Counted from the stretch's first letter, positions 24,720 through 36,558 are shown. The stretch is DNA of 64,000 bases from Piliocolobus tephrosceles (GCF_002776525.5 NC_045441.1:83401954-83465953); one strand, 5' to 3'. Numbers and translations are program-made. The notes: generated from the letters alone by a model not told the origin.

Positions 24720-25730
24720 AATAACTAACATTTCTTTAGTGCTTTACATGTGGCCAGGCACTCTTCCAAATGACTCAGGAAATGATGCTTAAATTGAAAA
24801 TGGATGGATAAGAGTTGGTGGGCAACTGGGTAGGTGTTTGGCATTAGAGGCAGAGAGGAGGATCCTAGGCAGAGGAAACAACACTAGGGAAGACCCAGCA
24901 TTGCACGCACGTATCAAGGACTCTTCCACTTAAACTGAAGAAAAAAAAATGCACTGAATCATAGAAACCAGTAAGGGCCTGGGGTAGAGTTTGGGGTTGA
25001 CTGAGAAGAGGCCCAAGGGAACTTTCTGGTGTGACAGAAATGTCCTATACCCTAATTATATAAAGTTATAAATTTGTCAAAATGGCAAATTGTGCACTTA
25101 AAATGGTTGCATTTATTGCATATTAATTACACCTCTATAAAGTTGATTTTTAAAAATAGAAAGCATTAGAGTTCAAATGTCATTGACGACCTTGTAGGCC
25201 ATAGTAAGGACTCTGGCATTTTCTACTAAGGAAGAAGCTATGAGAAGCTATGAAGAGAAGAAAAGGTATGATCACATTTGTGTTTCAAATGTTTATTGTG
25301 ACAATAAGAAAAAAGAGCTTGGAAAAGTATATGTGATGAATAATTAGGAGGCAATTACAATCGTGCAGCAGATACAAGAAAAGCCTCCAGTTTCATTCTT
25401 TTTCAGGTAGCTATCCATTAGCAGGTGAGATCAACAAGACTTATTAAATATTTGGCAATAATCAGTGGAGAAAGAAAGGAGTTCAAAACGGTCCTACACT
25501 TCTGGCAGGGTGTGTTGCAGCACTGCTAATGGAGATCTGGCATGCTGTAGAGAGAACAACCTTAAGTGATTTTGAGAGTGGAGGGAATATGAGAGTGGGC
25601 AATGGATAAATAACTTAGATTGGGCCAAATTCAGTTTTAGGTCATGAGAAAGTGAAGTGAGATAATAAAGTACAGATACAAAGCAAACTGTTAAAAGTGC
25701 ACCTAGGGCCCAAATGAGTGGCAAAAACTA
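24720..25730 (-). mobile_element. L2 LINE, antisense, interrupted by a LINE-1 fragment
   Basis: Antisense L2 from its 3' end ('tttctttagtgctttacatgtggccaggcact') through 'ggcagagaggaggatcctaggcagagg' and, beyond the insertion, 'gaccttgtaggccatagtaaggactctggcattttctact', the reverse complement of the L2 reverse-transcriptase C-terminal region (phrases split by substitutions). Decayed. Confidence 0.65.
24960..25155 (+). mobile_element. Old LINE-1 3' end (L1M) nested in L2
   Basis: 'cccaagggaactttctggtgtgac', 'aaatgtcctatacc', 'ttgtcaaaatggcaaattgtgcacttaaaatgg' and 'ttacacctctataaagttgattt' are the sense 3' end of an L1M-type element. It splits the flanking L2. Confidence 0.75.
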
Positions 25731-26829
25731 AAAACATAACCCGGAACCCAGACTGGAACACCATAAAGACAAACAGCACCATAAAAACAAACATTAACAT
25801 AAAAGTTTTCCCGAATATATTCCCAAGTTGTGTTTTAGTTTAAAAACACACATATATGTAAATGTGAAGACATACATAGTTGCACAACTGCAACTACAAA
25901 TATTTTAAGCTGAACGTTTTCCAAGATAGCATGGATCAAAATTTAAAATTGTGTAATACTGTTTATAATTATATTTTAATCTGTATCAAAAATTTTTAAA
26001 GTTCCCTAGTTAAAAAGTTTATTTTTAAAAATGTGTATACTGTATCCTTCTCTTGGAAATTAACAGTAAATATCACACTAAAACAGTAAGGCTTCTAAAA
26101 GTTCTACAGTTAAAATACAACTTAATTTGTTTAAAATAGTGTTTCCCAAATTTATTTGAATGCCCATTTTTGAGCAATAGGTTTTTGCAGACATAATGTT
26201 CACAAAATATAATCTGAAAAATATGTATCTACACAATTTTAAAAATTATTTTCTGTTTTGTTGCTTATTTCTCCACATGACATCTGGTAGGAATAATGGA
26301 GACAATGGTTTTATCTTGGAAACATATTCACTTTTATTATTAAATCCCAAAATATTTCTTTCTGTTAGAAAATTATCCATATAAATCTTCTGATTAATGC
26401 ATCAGGCTTATATATTTCTTTATTTTAGCATTGTTCTTGTCCTGGTAATACTGCATAAATTTTCCAGGATCTCTTCTGGCTCTGAAATTATGTAACCTAT
26501 GCAAAGTATATTCATCATTTTTCATTTAAAAATAATTCTCATTGCCAAAGTCTTCCTACACTATGAACTTATAAATTAGTATGACTCTACTGAAAAGTAA
26601 AAATACTGCTATAAAATAGAGATGCTTTGGAATTCACCCAACCCTAATAATATTCTGTAAAGCCACCATCCAACTAAGACCCATGAGAAATATCTTAGCA
26701 TAAATTGAATTTATATCTAAAAGCTCCAATTAGACCCCTGTTGAAGTCATTATCATTAGGTTTTCGATTGTGCCTAGCGACTAAAATAGCTGTTCTCACT
26801 GCATACAATAAATGACAAGCAACATGGAA
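25731..26829. other. No feature recognised
   Basis: AT-rich. A short imperfect direct repeat (ACCATAAAGACAAAC / ACCATAAAAACAAAC) lies at about 25761-25795. No gene. Confidence 0.45.
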
Positions 26830-26965
26830 TCATAACATTTTCAAATTGGAAGGCACTTTAGAGATTAGCTATTTCAAACTCTGCAGTTTACAGATGAGGA
26901 AAAGGAGTTGCAGGGAGGTTAAGTGACTTGTTTAGAAGCAGTTTTCAAAACTAAAATTTGTTATG
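26830..26965 (-). repeat. MIR/L3-like ancient repeat, antisense
   Basis: 'ggcactttagagattagcta' followed by 'tttacagatgaggaaaaggag' and 'gaggttaagtgacttg', the conserved antisense core common to MIR and CR1/L3 3' ends. Confidence 0.6.
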
Positions 26966-27504
26966 AGTAGGATATATTATGGGAGTTAAAAGGTTTTGAA
27001 ATGTTGTGGAATATTTTCTCTAATTAAATATATAATATCAGTTGTAGAACATTTTTAAAAAGTACTAAGATCATTGAATTTATTCATGATGGCTGAGATT
27101 ACAATGGTTTTCAGACAATTCTCTATCATTTACTTCTAAGTATTTTTTTCAACATAATTCATTTATTATTTCAAGTGCATATATTATTAAACCTTTTAGT
27201 AATCTTGAATCATCTGTGTTATCAGAAATCTTCCTATGTTATTAAAAAGCAAACAGAGTTATTCACAGAAGATTTGCTGGTTTTGCAGTCAAAACTGACT
27301 TCAGAAAAAGGAAATGTACAAATAAAATAGGAACTACTTGTTCTATATTTCACCATCTCAGAGGAGGCAGGAATCACCCAAGCCAGCGCTGATACAAAGA
27401 GGAAACTGAGTCACACGGGACTTGGTGGATATTGGATGGGACAGAGGAAGAGTTTAAGTGAGCATCATCATCATACAAGTACAGATGGAAGTGAGCGAAA
27501 TTTT
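26966..27504. other. No feature recognised
   Basis: No gene or assignable repeat. Confidence 0.45.
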
Positions 27505-27650
27505 CTCAAATGATTTATAAATTTAAAAATTCAAAGTGCTGGGAAAGATGTGAGGAGTCATCCAGACTCAATCTCTTTTTTTAAAAGTGAGAAAAATGAG
27601 GACCAGCAAGGAAAAGTGACTTGACCTTTGTATTAGCCAGGGATACAGTG
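27505..27650 (-). repeat. MIR/L3-like ancient repeat, antisense
   Basis: 'gaggagtcatccagactcaatc' followed by 'agtgagaaaaatgaggacc' and 'aaaagtgacttgacctttg', in the same block order as the copy at 26.8 kb. Confidence 0.55.
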
Positions 27651-27704
27651 ATGCTGAAGGCCAGGCCTTCTGGATTCTGTTAGATTACTTTGAACTCTCT
27701 CTAC

Positions 27705-27825
27705 TGTGGAGACCAGAAGACACAGGTATCTGCAGGAAATTGTACATGTCAAGTCAGGGACAGAGTAACAGGCCAGGGAGCATCCAGGCTGCAACCTGAG
27801 AGTGTTGCTGGTGTCTCAGAGTGTC
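27705..27825 (+). repeat. Unclassified repeat, copy 1
   Basis: Contains TGTGGAGACCAGAAGACACA, then ATTGTACATGTCAAGTCAG and CCAGGGAGCAT followed by AGGCTGCA. The same order recurs at 29186-29290. Family not recognised; perhaps endogenous-retrovirus derived. Confidence 0.6.
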
Positions 27826-28718
27826 TGGTTGGTATGTCTGCTTCTCCACACACTAGATGCTGAGAGACTAGTGGTCTATGGTCTTTGGACTCTGTAAATT
27901 AAAGTCATTTCTTTCTCTAGGAAAATCCTCATCGTTAGTCGATTTTTGGAGATGACTGAGAGTCCATAGTACCTAAGCTGTGGAGTTACCACCACCACTG
28001 CCAGGACCTTTAGCTTTGCTGATAAAGTAGCTGATATTTTGAGCAATGTGATTCTGGAAAATGAGATAAATATATTCACTTATACACTATTATCATCTCT
28101 CAAAGGATCCCACTCAGCTCCTTCTGCACTCCACAATCCACCCTTCCATCCAATTTTTTGAAATGGTGCTGCCTTTGAGTACAGAACCAGATGAGGACAA
28201 AAATGTACCAGAAAATTTCTAATATGTCATTACCTTTGTTTAGGCTTAGAAGTTTCTAAGGCCCTTTTCAAAGCCAGGATCATTTGGATTTTCCCTCAGT
28301 GATATAGCTCTACATGATTAAGACTGCCTTCTCCATTAAGAACTTTTATAACTCATTAGCTATTTATTCTAAGCTTCCTTCATAGACCTGTTTGATCATT
28401 ACTGCTGATTGTTAAGTCTTTGGATCATTTCATTTTGTTGGCCTCCTCCACAATTCTAAAGGCTAAGGCACACTTAACTTTCATTCTGGGATAGGGTTCC
28501 AAGATCTGGAATGCATCAGATGCAATGTTGAAATCAAGGACAGAGTCAGAAAGTCAAAGATAACACAAAATGAGCTTTATTCACCATCACATTTATGGGA
28601 GATTGTGAAGAAATAGATGAAAGGGACAGGAACAGGTAAAGAAGTGATGTTTAAACAACATTGATTTGAAGGTGCTAGATAAGGTAAAGTTTGTATATAT
28701 GTTGATTTAGTAGCCCTA
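27826..28718. other. Unassigned; possible antisense LTR end near 28.5-28.6 kb
   Basis: Read on the minus strand, 'gtgaataaagctcattttgtg' at 28564-28584 looks like an LTR polyadenylation region. No family could be named. No gene seen; the 67-codon minus frame at 27876-28079 is unsupported. Confidence 0.3.
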
Positions 28719-29074
28719 GGTATCAGTCCGTTCTCACAGTGCTATGAAGAAATACCTGAGACTGGGTAATTTATAAAAGGAAGAAGTTTAATTGACTCAA
28801 AGTTCTGCATGGTTGGGGAGGTCTCAGGAAACTTACAATCATGGTGGAAGGAAAAGCAAGCATGTCCTTCTTCACACAGAGGCGGCAAGGAGAAATGCAA
28901 AGGAAGTGGGGGAAATGCTCCTTATGTAACCATCAAATATCACAAGAACAGCATGAGGCTAACTGGCCCCATGATTCAATTACTTCCGCCTGCGTCCCTC
29001 CCAGGACATGTGGGGATTACGGGATTACAATTCAAGATGAGATTTGGGTGGGGAAACAAAGGCAAACCATATCA
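28719..29074 (-). mobile_element. MaLR solo LTR (THE1/MST type)
   Basis: Antisense LTR from 'ggtatcagtccgttctcac' and 'cctgagactgggtaatttataaa' to 'gatgagatttgggtgg' and the end 'aaaccatatca'. Flanks CCCTA (28714-28718) and CCCTC (29075-29079) look like a diverged 5-bp target duplication. No internal region, so it is a recombined solo LTR. Overlapping 95-102-codon frames are LTR artefacts. Confidence 0.9.
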
Positions 29075-29991
29075 CCCTCATATACCAAGTGCTTAGCACT
29101 CCTATTTCTTTTGTCTTTTCAAATGCTCTCAGAAAAACCGGGATTGTAGAGAAAGCTGAACCAGACCAGTGTATTTTGACTTCTCTGCACTGTGGAGACC
29201 AGAGGACACAGGCTATTGTACATGTGAAGTCAGAGATAGAGTAGCAGACCAGGGAGCATGTAGGCTGCAGTCTGTGAGTTGCCATCTGCAGCTGTCCCAT
29301 TTTCCTTTCTATCTGGGCATTCAGGCTGCTGCTCATTCTTTCTGGGGTGGGCCCCATAGGACCTCTTGCATTCTGTGGCCTCTTCGGGTCTTATGCTTCC
29401 ATCAGTGCTTCTTTTTTACTGACATTTTCTTCCTTTTCTTCTCGTTGTGCTCTCAAGCCAGTAAGCAAACACCTTCCTTTTCTAGTGTCCAGCCATCAGT
29501 GAGTGTATCCCCAGACCCCAACAGCAGAAACTACAGTTTGCCACATGCTCATGGTACCTGGGGACTGAGAAGGGTGGTAGCCAATTTTACTCAGCTCGTT
29601 GCACTGGAAACCACTGCCATTCCCCACTGAAATCTCATACCTGCTGCCTTTCTGCCCACCATCTGAGTCTGGCACCCCCTGTCAGACCCCTAACATTCTC
29701 CTGGTGACTTTTATCTATTAGAAAATCCTTTATCCCATCTTGAATTGTGGCATCAGTCAGGAGATAATTTGTCAAACATCTTTGTCAGTATAATACATCT
29801 GAATCTCAAGTACACGTAAGGTCCATATTCTTGCATTCTCAGGAAAAATCACTGTCCAGGCTGTTTACACCTGTGCAACAGGCATCATGGAGACGGCCGA
29901 GCATTTTGGATTTTGACTATTTTGCTCACTAGTGTATATATGCAGTATGACTTCATTGAATGTATTTGTATATTTATATATTTATTGCGGT
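29075..29991. other. Unassigned, includes copy 2 of the 27.7-kb repeat
   Basis: 29186-29290 repeats the sequence at 27.7 kb (TGTGGAGACCAGAGGACACA, ATTGTACATGTGAAGTCAG, CCAGGGAGCAT). The following 400 bases are GC-richer than average and carry a 153-codon plus frame (29169-29630) without protein-like features. Possibly retrovirus-derived and non-coding. Confidence 0.4.
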
Positions 29992-30289
29992 TTTTGTGTT
30001 TGTTTTTGCGACGGAGTCTCACCCTATTGCCTAGGCTGGACTGCAGTGATGGTGATCTTGGCTCACTGCAACCTCTGCCTTCCAGGTTCAAGTGATTCTC
30101 CTGCCTCAGTCTCTCAAGTAGCTGGGACTATAGGCACCTGCCACCACGCCAGCCTAATTTTCATATTTTTGTGTAGACAAGGGGTTTCACCATATTGGCC
30201 AGGCTGGTCTTCAACTCCTGACCTTGTGATCCACCTGCCTCAGCCTCCCAAAGAGCTGGGATTACAGGCATGAGCCACTGCACCCAGCC
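29992..30289 (-). mobile_element. Full-length Alu (S-like)
   Basis: Complete reverse-complement Alu from a T-rich tail ('tttttgcgacggagtctcac') through both arms to 'cacccagcc'. The 113-codon frame across it is the familiar antisense-Alu artefact. Confidence 0.95.
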
Positions 30290-31544
30290 TATTAATTGCA
30301 TTTTCCTAACTAGACTTACATAGTAAATTCTAACAATATATCTTGCCATCTCTTACACAATTCTTTCTACCAAGTAAATGCTTCATTAGAGGACTCTTGA
30401 TTACTCAAAATAATGGACAAAACAAATGATGTGACTAAATCAAAGTGGGAAATAACTTAAATTGTGTTTGCTTATATGATTTGTATTTACAAGTGGCCAT
30501 GAACAAAGCTATTCTTGGAATCTATGCCACTACAAGATTGTGGTGCTGCTGTCAAGTCCTATTGAATTGTACCATTTTCCACCTCACTTCTCTGCAGCAT
30601 TACATTTTCTTCTCTCTACACTATTGATCAAGAGAATCAATTTTACAATTGAGGAAAACCATCAGACTAAATAGAACTTTGTTCAATTGTTCTTATGCTA
30701 AACTTCACTATCTTTCTGCCCATACTTTCTCAGGCTGAACGAAGTAATTAAACATTATAGGATAAAAGGTCTTCCCTTTTAGCACCAACTGGCCTGTGGG
30801 CTACATTTAGCAGTAACTATAAACAGTAATGACAATAATGTTAATAAACTTTAAGCAGAGAAAATGAACAAGAAACCAAGATTGGTTGTTTTTAAACTAT
30901 CACGAAGTTAATCGAGGTTGAGTATCCATTCTTTTAGTTCCCATAAAAATAAAGCTGGCTTTGGTTTTCACTTAAAAAAGTTCTTCATACAACCAAGGCT
31001 ATTTCAGAAGTTTCAACTAGCACTAATAAAAGGTATTTTCTGTATAGTTACATTGCCTTAAGAACTCTGATAAATAAATCACTGTGGTTAAAAGAAAATT
31101 GATAAATATAATTAGTTGGTCTTACAGTCCCACAATCCTTCTAAACAGTATTGCAGCTTAATTTGTACAGGAGTCAGTGTCAGTTTATACTAGCACCATA
31201 CTATAGAGAACATTTTGGATTTCCACCTTAAATTAATTATTGCGTTACAATAAAAGAATAGAATGTTTCCAAAAGACAGTGGTGCTCCAGCATTCCTCAA
31301 ACTTTTTGCTTCTATCTGAAGTAAAAAGTGTTTCAGACAGAGCACAAACAGCATAAATTGCAACAAACTGAAATCACTACTAGAACAGTAATAAAAATGC
31401 TACATATATAAGATGAATTATGTTACATGAGCTGAGTAACAACTGACTTTCCTCAACTAGCCAAAACAGATACTATAGTGGTTTCCTTTGATTTTTATAA
31501 TTAGTTAGAGATGATATTTTGAAAGAAAAGAAGCCAACATTTTT
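30290..31544. other. No feature recognised
   Basis: AT-rich, no gene or repeat identified. Confidence 0.45.
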
Positions 31545-31547
31545 CTT

Positions 31548-31602
31548 TCTTTTTTTTTTTTTTTATTTAAGTTTTAAGTTCTAGGGTACATGTGCATAAC
31601 AA
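31548..31602 (-). mobile_element. Very short LINE-1 3' terminus
   Basis: A T run (31550-31564) is followed by 'agttttaagttctagggtacatgtgcataac', the last ~35 bases of a primate LINE-1 in antisense. An extreme 5' truncation. Confidence 0.7.
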
Positions 31603-32289
31603 AAGAATGTTTGATTTGGTATTTCTCCTTCAGAAGTACCTGTGAGGAGATGGTTATAAGGTTTTAATTCGATAATTTCTACAAGTTTACAATAACCTTG
31701 AATGTGGCCAAAGGATATTATTTAAAGATACTATATTCAATATCATATTCTCCTCCTTTCCATGGTGCTGCATATACAAGAAACACAATTTAAAATTTAA
31801 AGCGTATCTGTGTTAGAAATATTGGGATTTTATGAACACCATTTGTAATTATTGGCAACACACAGAAAAACAACGGAAAATATCGAGTACAGTCACATAT
31901 AGATTCATCATATCTATCTGGTCATTAATTCTTTCATTTGAAGTAGGATTTAAGTAAATATAAACTGTATTTTGGAATTAATGTGAGCACTTAGCAATGC
32001 CCACTAGACTTGGATTTGACTTATTCCCTTGTGACAGGGAATTAAGGTATATAACAGGTTTTTTAATACACTCACATGGAAAAGGTGATTCTTGACATTT
32101 ACACAATAGATATGTTTGTATATTATAAGTCATGCCCTAAACCACCTTCTGTAGGCCAAATTCAAAATTTTATTCCAGAATTGACTGAGAGTGATTAGAG
32201 ATACACATAGACGTTTGAGCCAGGGAAGAAAAGTCAGCCCTCATGAGGTAGCTGTGACATTTTTAGGCTATTATTTGTAGCAGCACCAG
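31603..32289. other. No feature recognised
   Basis: AT-rich; nothing identified. Confidence 0.45.
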
Positions 32290-32890
32290 CCAAGCCAAAA
32301 ACCAAACTGCTTTCTGACGATTCTCACCGCAGCATATTCACAGGTTTTTCTCCCCTCCCTTCTCTCTCCCAGGCTGAGGGGACCTATGCAGATTCCTAGG
32401 ACTCTCAGACCCCTATCAGTTCACACATTGTCACCATTGCTGCCAGTATCCCTTTATCCAACTTAATCTCTTCCTTTCCAAATCCTTCCTTCCTCCTCAG
32501 TCCTCATTCAACGGCTGGCAGTGAGAACAGCCATAAGAAAAGACAACTTGCAGTGCTGCTTTAGAAGACGGCTAGAGTTTCCCACAGGCGGCCACATACA
32601 TAAGCCTGGGATATCCCACTCACTTTTCCCTTCACCATGCACCAGAACACTCCAGGCATCTAGTTCAAGTGATTTAACAACTGCAAGCCACGCAGCATTC
32701 AGATCAATTCCCCATGGAAAGGATCAGACAGAAACAACGTTCCTGTGAGACAGGGAGGCTCATGACGTGACTTCTCTTTTTCCCAGGAGAGAATGGGCAG
32801 GCAATTGCCTCTCCTGCTGCCTGTGAAGGTCTGAGCCCACTCACTGGAACATGTGAACCCTAGGAATTAAGGCACTGCCAGCAGGGTGAT
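32290..32890. other. GC-richer unique segment, function unknown
   Basis: A 600-bp stretch clearly richer in G and C than its surroundings and free of recognisable repeats. It includes several C/T-rich patches and a plus-strand acceptor-like CTCTTTTTCCCAG at about 32772-32785. The 75-codon frame at 32521-32748 does not look like a protein. Candidate regulatory element or non-coding exon, unproven. Confidence 0.3.
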
Positions 32891-33786
32891 GCTTAAGAAA
32901 TAGTACTCATTGATAGCTTCCCAAAAGTGAAATATTATACCCATCTCATAAAAAAGTCTATTGTATTTTTTAGACATTTGACCTTTCAAATGTATTTTTG
33001 TGGAATTTTTTTTTTATCATGAAGTATGGGCTGGTTGTATCCTACAAAAGATGTAACAAGTTATGTATCTATATGCCCTCCTTAGGATTCTTAAATTGCT
33101 TTGTAATTTAAAACATTCTCACATTTCAGCAGGACTTGCTAAAAAAGAAGTGGCAAAAATATATATCTTTATTTATTATCTTGTCCCTTCAGGGGACAGC
33201 ATTTGAGTAGAGCTTTCATTACAACTTAAATGACATTAAGTTCAACCAATTGATCTAAAATATTTATAATGTGTTCAAAAATTACCTTTAAGAAGCTTCA
33301 CAGGACAAACTATGCTTCCTGAGCAAAACTTTGAGCAGTTTTATGACCTTGCCAAAACATATAGGTCAGTTCCTTTGAGGAACCTTCAATAAATGCCAGG
33401 GTTTCAAGCAGTGGAATCATAATTTGTTTTAGTTTTCAGAACAATTTTGCTAAATTGTTTTGAAAAGAATGAAACTTTCAAATTTATATATATTTTTATA
33501 ATGACTTTCTACCTAGAAACTCATGTTCTTCATATAATTATTGAGGGCAAAAAATTTTAATAGTTTTTTTCTTTGTGGATTTTTAAAACTTAAGATAAAA
33601 GTTTATAGACAAAGCACTTTTATGTCCCTAGGACAAGTCAGTAAGGAGGAAACATTCAAGATGGGTATATATCTTCCAAGACAGCAGACAGAAAGAAGTT
33701 GGTGGGATCTATCATGAGGTGCCTGTTTCTAAATGCCTCAGGTACCTCCCTCTTCATTGGAGCCAAAAATAAATCAAGGAGACATA
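32891..33786. other. No feature recognised
   Basis: AT-rich, nothing identified. Confidence 0.45.
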
Positions 33787-33803
33787 GAAAATGTGGACAT
33801 ACT

Positions 33804-34098
33804 GGCCAGGCATGGTGGCTCACACCTGTAATTCCAGCACTTTGGGAGGTTGAGGTAGGCTGATCAGTTGAGGCCAGCCTCGCCAACTGGTTAAATCTCA
33901 TCTCTACTAAAAATACAAGAAAAAAAAAAAAATAGCCTGGTGTGCAGGCATGCACCAGTGGTCCTAGCTACTCGAGAGGCTGAGGCAGAATTGCTTGAAC
34001 CTGGGAGGTGGAGGTTGCAGTGAGCCATAGTTGCACCATTTGCATTCCAGCCTGGGTGACGGAAAGAGACTGTCTCAAAAAACAAAACCAAACAAAAT
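33804..34098 (+). mobile_element. Full-length Alu with clear target-site duplication
   Basis: Runs from 'ggccaggcatggtggctcac' to an AAACAAAACC-type tail. GAAAATGTGGACATACT (33787-33803) and GAAAATGTGGATATATT (34099-34115) are the diverged target-site duplication. Confidence 0.96.
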
Positions 34099-34115
34099 GA
34101 AAATGTGGATATATT

Positions 34116-35382
34116 TTCACAGGGTATCACAATGGGCAGTGAAGAAAATAGAGTCAATCACTCTACTATCTCCTACTGCTGTTTATTTAAATAACTTGTA
34201 ATTATCTAAAAATTGACATTGAGAACTATATGAGGAGCCTAAAATGTTCTAATTATATCAACCTCATTGGTTCTGACACACATCTAAACAAAGGACATAG
34301 TAGTACAACAAGAATCATGACCAGCAATTTCATCTAACATTGTGATAGGCATGACAGTTCATTGAGTGATTTTATGAGTACTTTAGTGTTGATTCACAGA
34401 TATGATTAGCATTCCCACTATACAGATAATGATATCAAAGCTCTGAGGCAACACATAGCCTTCTGACATTAATGAGTAACTAAGTGGCAGAGGAGAAAGT
34501 CACCCAGGGCTTCTGACTACAAGTCTAGGTTTATTTTTCCCATATCCTATGCTATGGGATCCCCTCATAATGAACTCAAATAATCAAATCTCCTGTTAGA
34601 ATTTGCCAGTGCATGCGTTTTCTATATTATTATCTCATAATTCCCCATGATACAAAATATTTGTTTGTAGAAGAAAGAAAGAGAAGTAAAATTTGCTGAT
34701 CACTCACTAAATTGTAGATGGGACATTTTTATGACTTTCATATGTATCATAACAGTATATTAAAATTGACTATCTTTCATTAATATATATTTTTCTAAGA
34801 AAAAATGGACATAATTATTATTATCCCCTTTGCTTCTAAAATTTTTGGCTATATGTTATTTATAAAATTAGGATAATCCATAATTTATCAGCAATGATTT
34901 TATGCCAACTCAAGATTTTTGGGGAAGAAAATCTAACCTACAGATTTTTTTTCAAGTACAATGACATTTTTGTGACTACTAAGTTTAATAGATCGTGAAG
35001 TTGATATAATGTTATGCTTCATGGACGTTTAATGAAACATTTATTCATTTATTATAGATTTTGCCTTTTTAAAAATAGGTTCCAGGGACAATTTCTTTTC
35101 CTCATTTCAAACTTTTTTCTTTTACAGTCACTGAAAAACCTATATTCCCCTAGCACTCTGCTCCAGTGCCTGATAAATCAAGTGGCCTGGGCACAGTGCC
35201 AGGCCCTTTACAGACCTCATCTCACAAAATTATCTGTCCAGTAAAAAAGGAATGCTGGGCTACAGATTATAGGTTACAATAGCAACCCTCCACAAAAATC
35301 TATAAAGAGGAGAACAATATCCTAGGAAATTCCTATCACACCAGTAATTTCAGTGTTCCTCTATTTGAGTAACAGTTAGTAC
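34116..35382. other. No gene; short L2/MIR-like remnant near 35.2 kb
   Basis: Mostly unassigned AT-rich sequence. 'gggcacagtgccaggccctttacagacctcatctcaca' at about 35188 (split by substitutions) suggests a small L2 or MIR remnant. A 76-codon frame at 35014-35244 is unsupported. Confidence 0.35.
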
Positions 35383-35396
35383 GGGGGGGGGGGGGG
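35383..35396 (+). repeat. 14-base G run
   Basis: An uninterrupted run of 14 G followed by TGG. Long G homopolymers are rare in this genome type and prone to four-stranded structure. Confidence 0.9.
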
Positions 35397-35479
35397 TGGA
35401 AATTGTAAGATATAGGATAAATGGAAAAAAATAGATTAAATCCTTTTCTCCTCTTTAAAAAATCTTACTGGAAATCACC

Positions 35480-35665
35480 ATCAATTATGGATGTTGATAC
35501 AAAATGTACCATAATACTGGTTTATTAGTTGTGATGAATATATCATACCAATGGAAAATCTTAGGCATACTGGGTGCAGGGTATACCAGAATTCTCTGAA
35601 CAACCTTTGCAAGCCTTCTGTAAACCTAAAGCTATTCTAGAATAAAATATTTATTTTTAAAAATG
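35480..35665 (+). mobile_element. Old LINE-1 3' end (L1M)
   Basis: 'ttagttgtgatgaatatatcataccaatgg', 'actgggtgcagggtata', 'gaattctctgaac' and the end 'taaacctaaagctattctagaataaaat' are sense L1M 3' UTR landmarks in order. Confidence 0.7.
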
Positions 35666-35898
35666 CAATTAAATATATAAAATAGAGTGGAAGTCACTAA
35701 TAATCTTTTCTGTATCCTCTCCCTTTCCTTCCTTTCCCTTCATGGACAATTCCACCACAGAGCCATTAGGTGGGGCAGTGCTAACTGCCTACAGAGAGAG
35801 CAGCCTTTCAAGGAATGGTGGAATTTAACAAGGTGAATGAAGCATCCACACAGGACGAAGGAGCAGCAAAGGGGATTTGGAACCCAGTGTAATAGAAA

Positions 35899-36558
35899 GG
35901 GCATCTGCATGTGAGTACAGCTTGGCATGGGGTAACAGAGTCTGAGCAGGGTGATAAGGGCATTCATGCAAGAGGAAAGCTCAATGAGGAGTGTTAAATT
36001 TGGAGTTGGGTGAGGAGGATATCACACCTAAAGAGGGAGGAATTGCCTGGTGTGAAATACTAGAGTCTGAGCAGGATAGCAAGAGCATTCACCAGCAAGA
36101 GGACTGGTACAGGGTTACAGAAACCAAGAAGGGTGGAAAGAATGTCCACATTTTGAGAAAGAATGACCAAAATGGGATTTTAGAGCTTCATGAAGGTAAA
36201 GAGGGCTATGAGAATGGGTGTCCTAGAGTGCCCTGACAGAGCATGAGCAGGTTAAAGATGGTGACCATGCAGTGGGAGAGGAAGTCAGCTTGGCATGGGA
36301 AGACAGAGCCCCAAAAGAGCAGGAAGGTACATATATGCAAAAGAGGAAGGCTGAGTGCGGTGTGTGGGAACCTAAGCAGGCTGAGAAAGTGTTATCCAAT
36401 GGGTGGGACTACACAGTGAAAGTGTCAGAAAGGTGTCAGAGCCTGAGAAGGTGAAGGAGGACATTAGCAAGGAGGGGCTACCTTGCATGGGATATCAGAG
36501 CATGACCAAGTGGGGAAAGGTGCCCACAAGGGGGAAGAAACAGCAACAATGTGAGATT
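35899..36558. repeat. Decayed minisatellite, ~60-bp unit, about 11 units
   Basis: Purine-rich units of the type GGGCAT-C-ATGCAAGAGG...TTGGCATGGG-TAACAGAG-CTGAGCAGG-TGA-AA start at about 35899, 35958, 36017, 36083, 36139, 36202, 36261, 36325, 36387, 36459 and 36517. Spacings are 56-72 bp and units are strongly diverged. The 60-81-codon frames across it (35991-36236, 36272-36454, 36403-36648) are by-products of the purine bias. I do not recognise the satellite family. Confidence 0.7.

Noticed and set aside
28809..29149. Overlapping 95- and 102-codon plus-strand frames
   Set aside because: They lie in the antisense of a MaLR solo LTR.
29169..29630. 153-codon plus-strand open frame, the second longest in the window
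   Set aside because: Composition is not protein-like, it overlaps a segment that recurs at 27.7 kb and is probably repeat-derived, and it shows no splice or start context.
29932..30273. 113-codon plus-strand open frame
   Set aside because: It coincides with an antisense full-length Alu; antisense Alus regularly give such frames.
35899..36558. CRISPR-like array
   Set aside because: Units are strongly diverged with no conserved repeat/variable spacer pattern, and the DNA is plainly from a mammalian nucleus; it is a decayed minisatellite.
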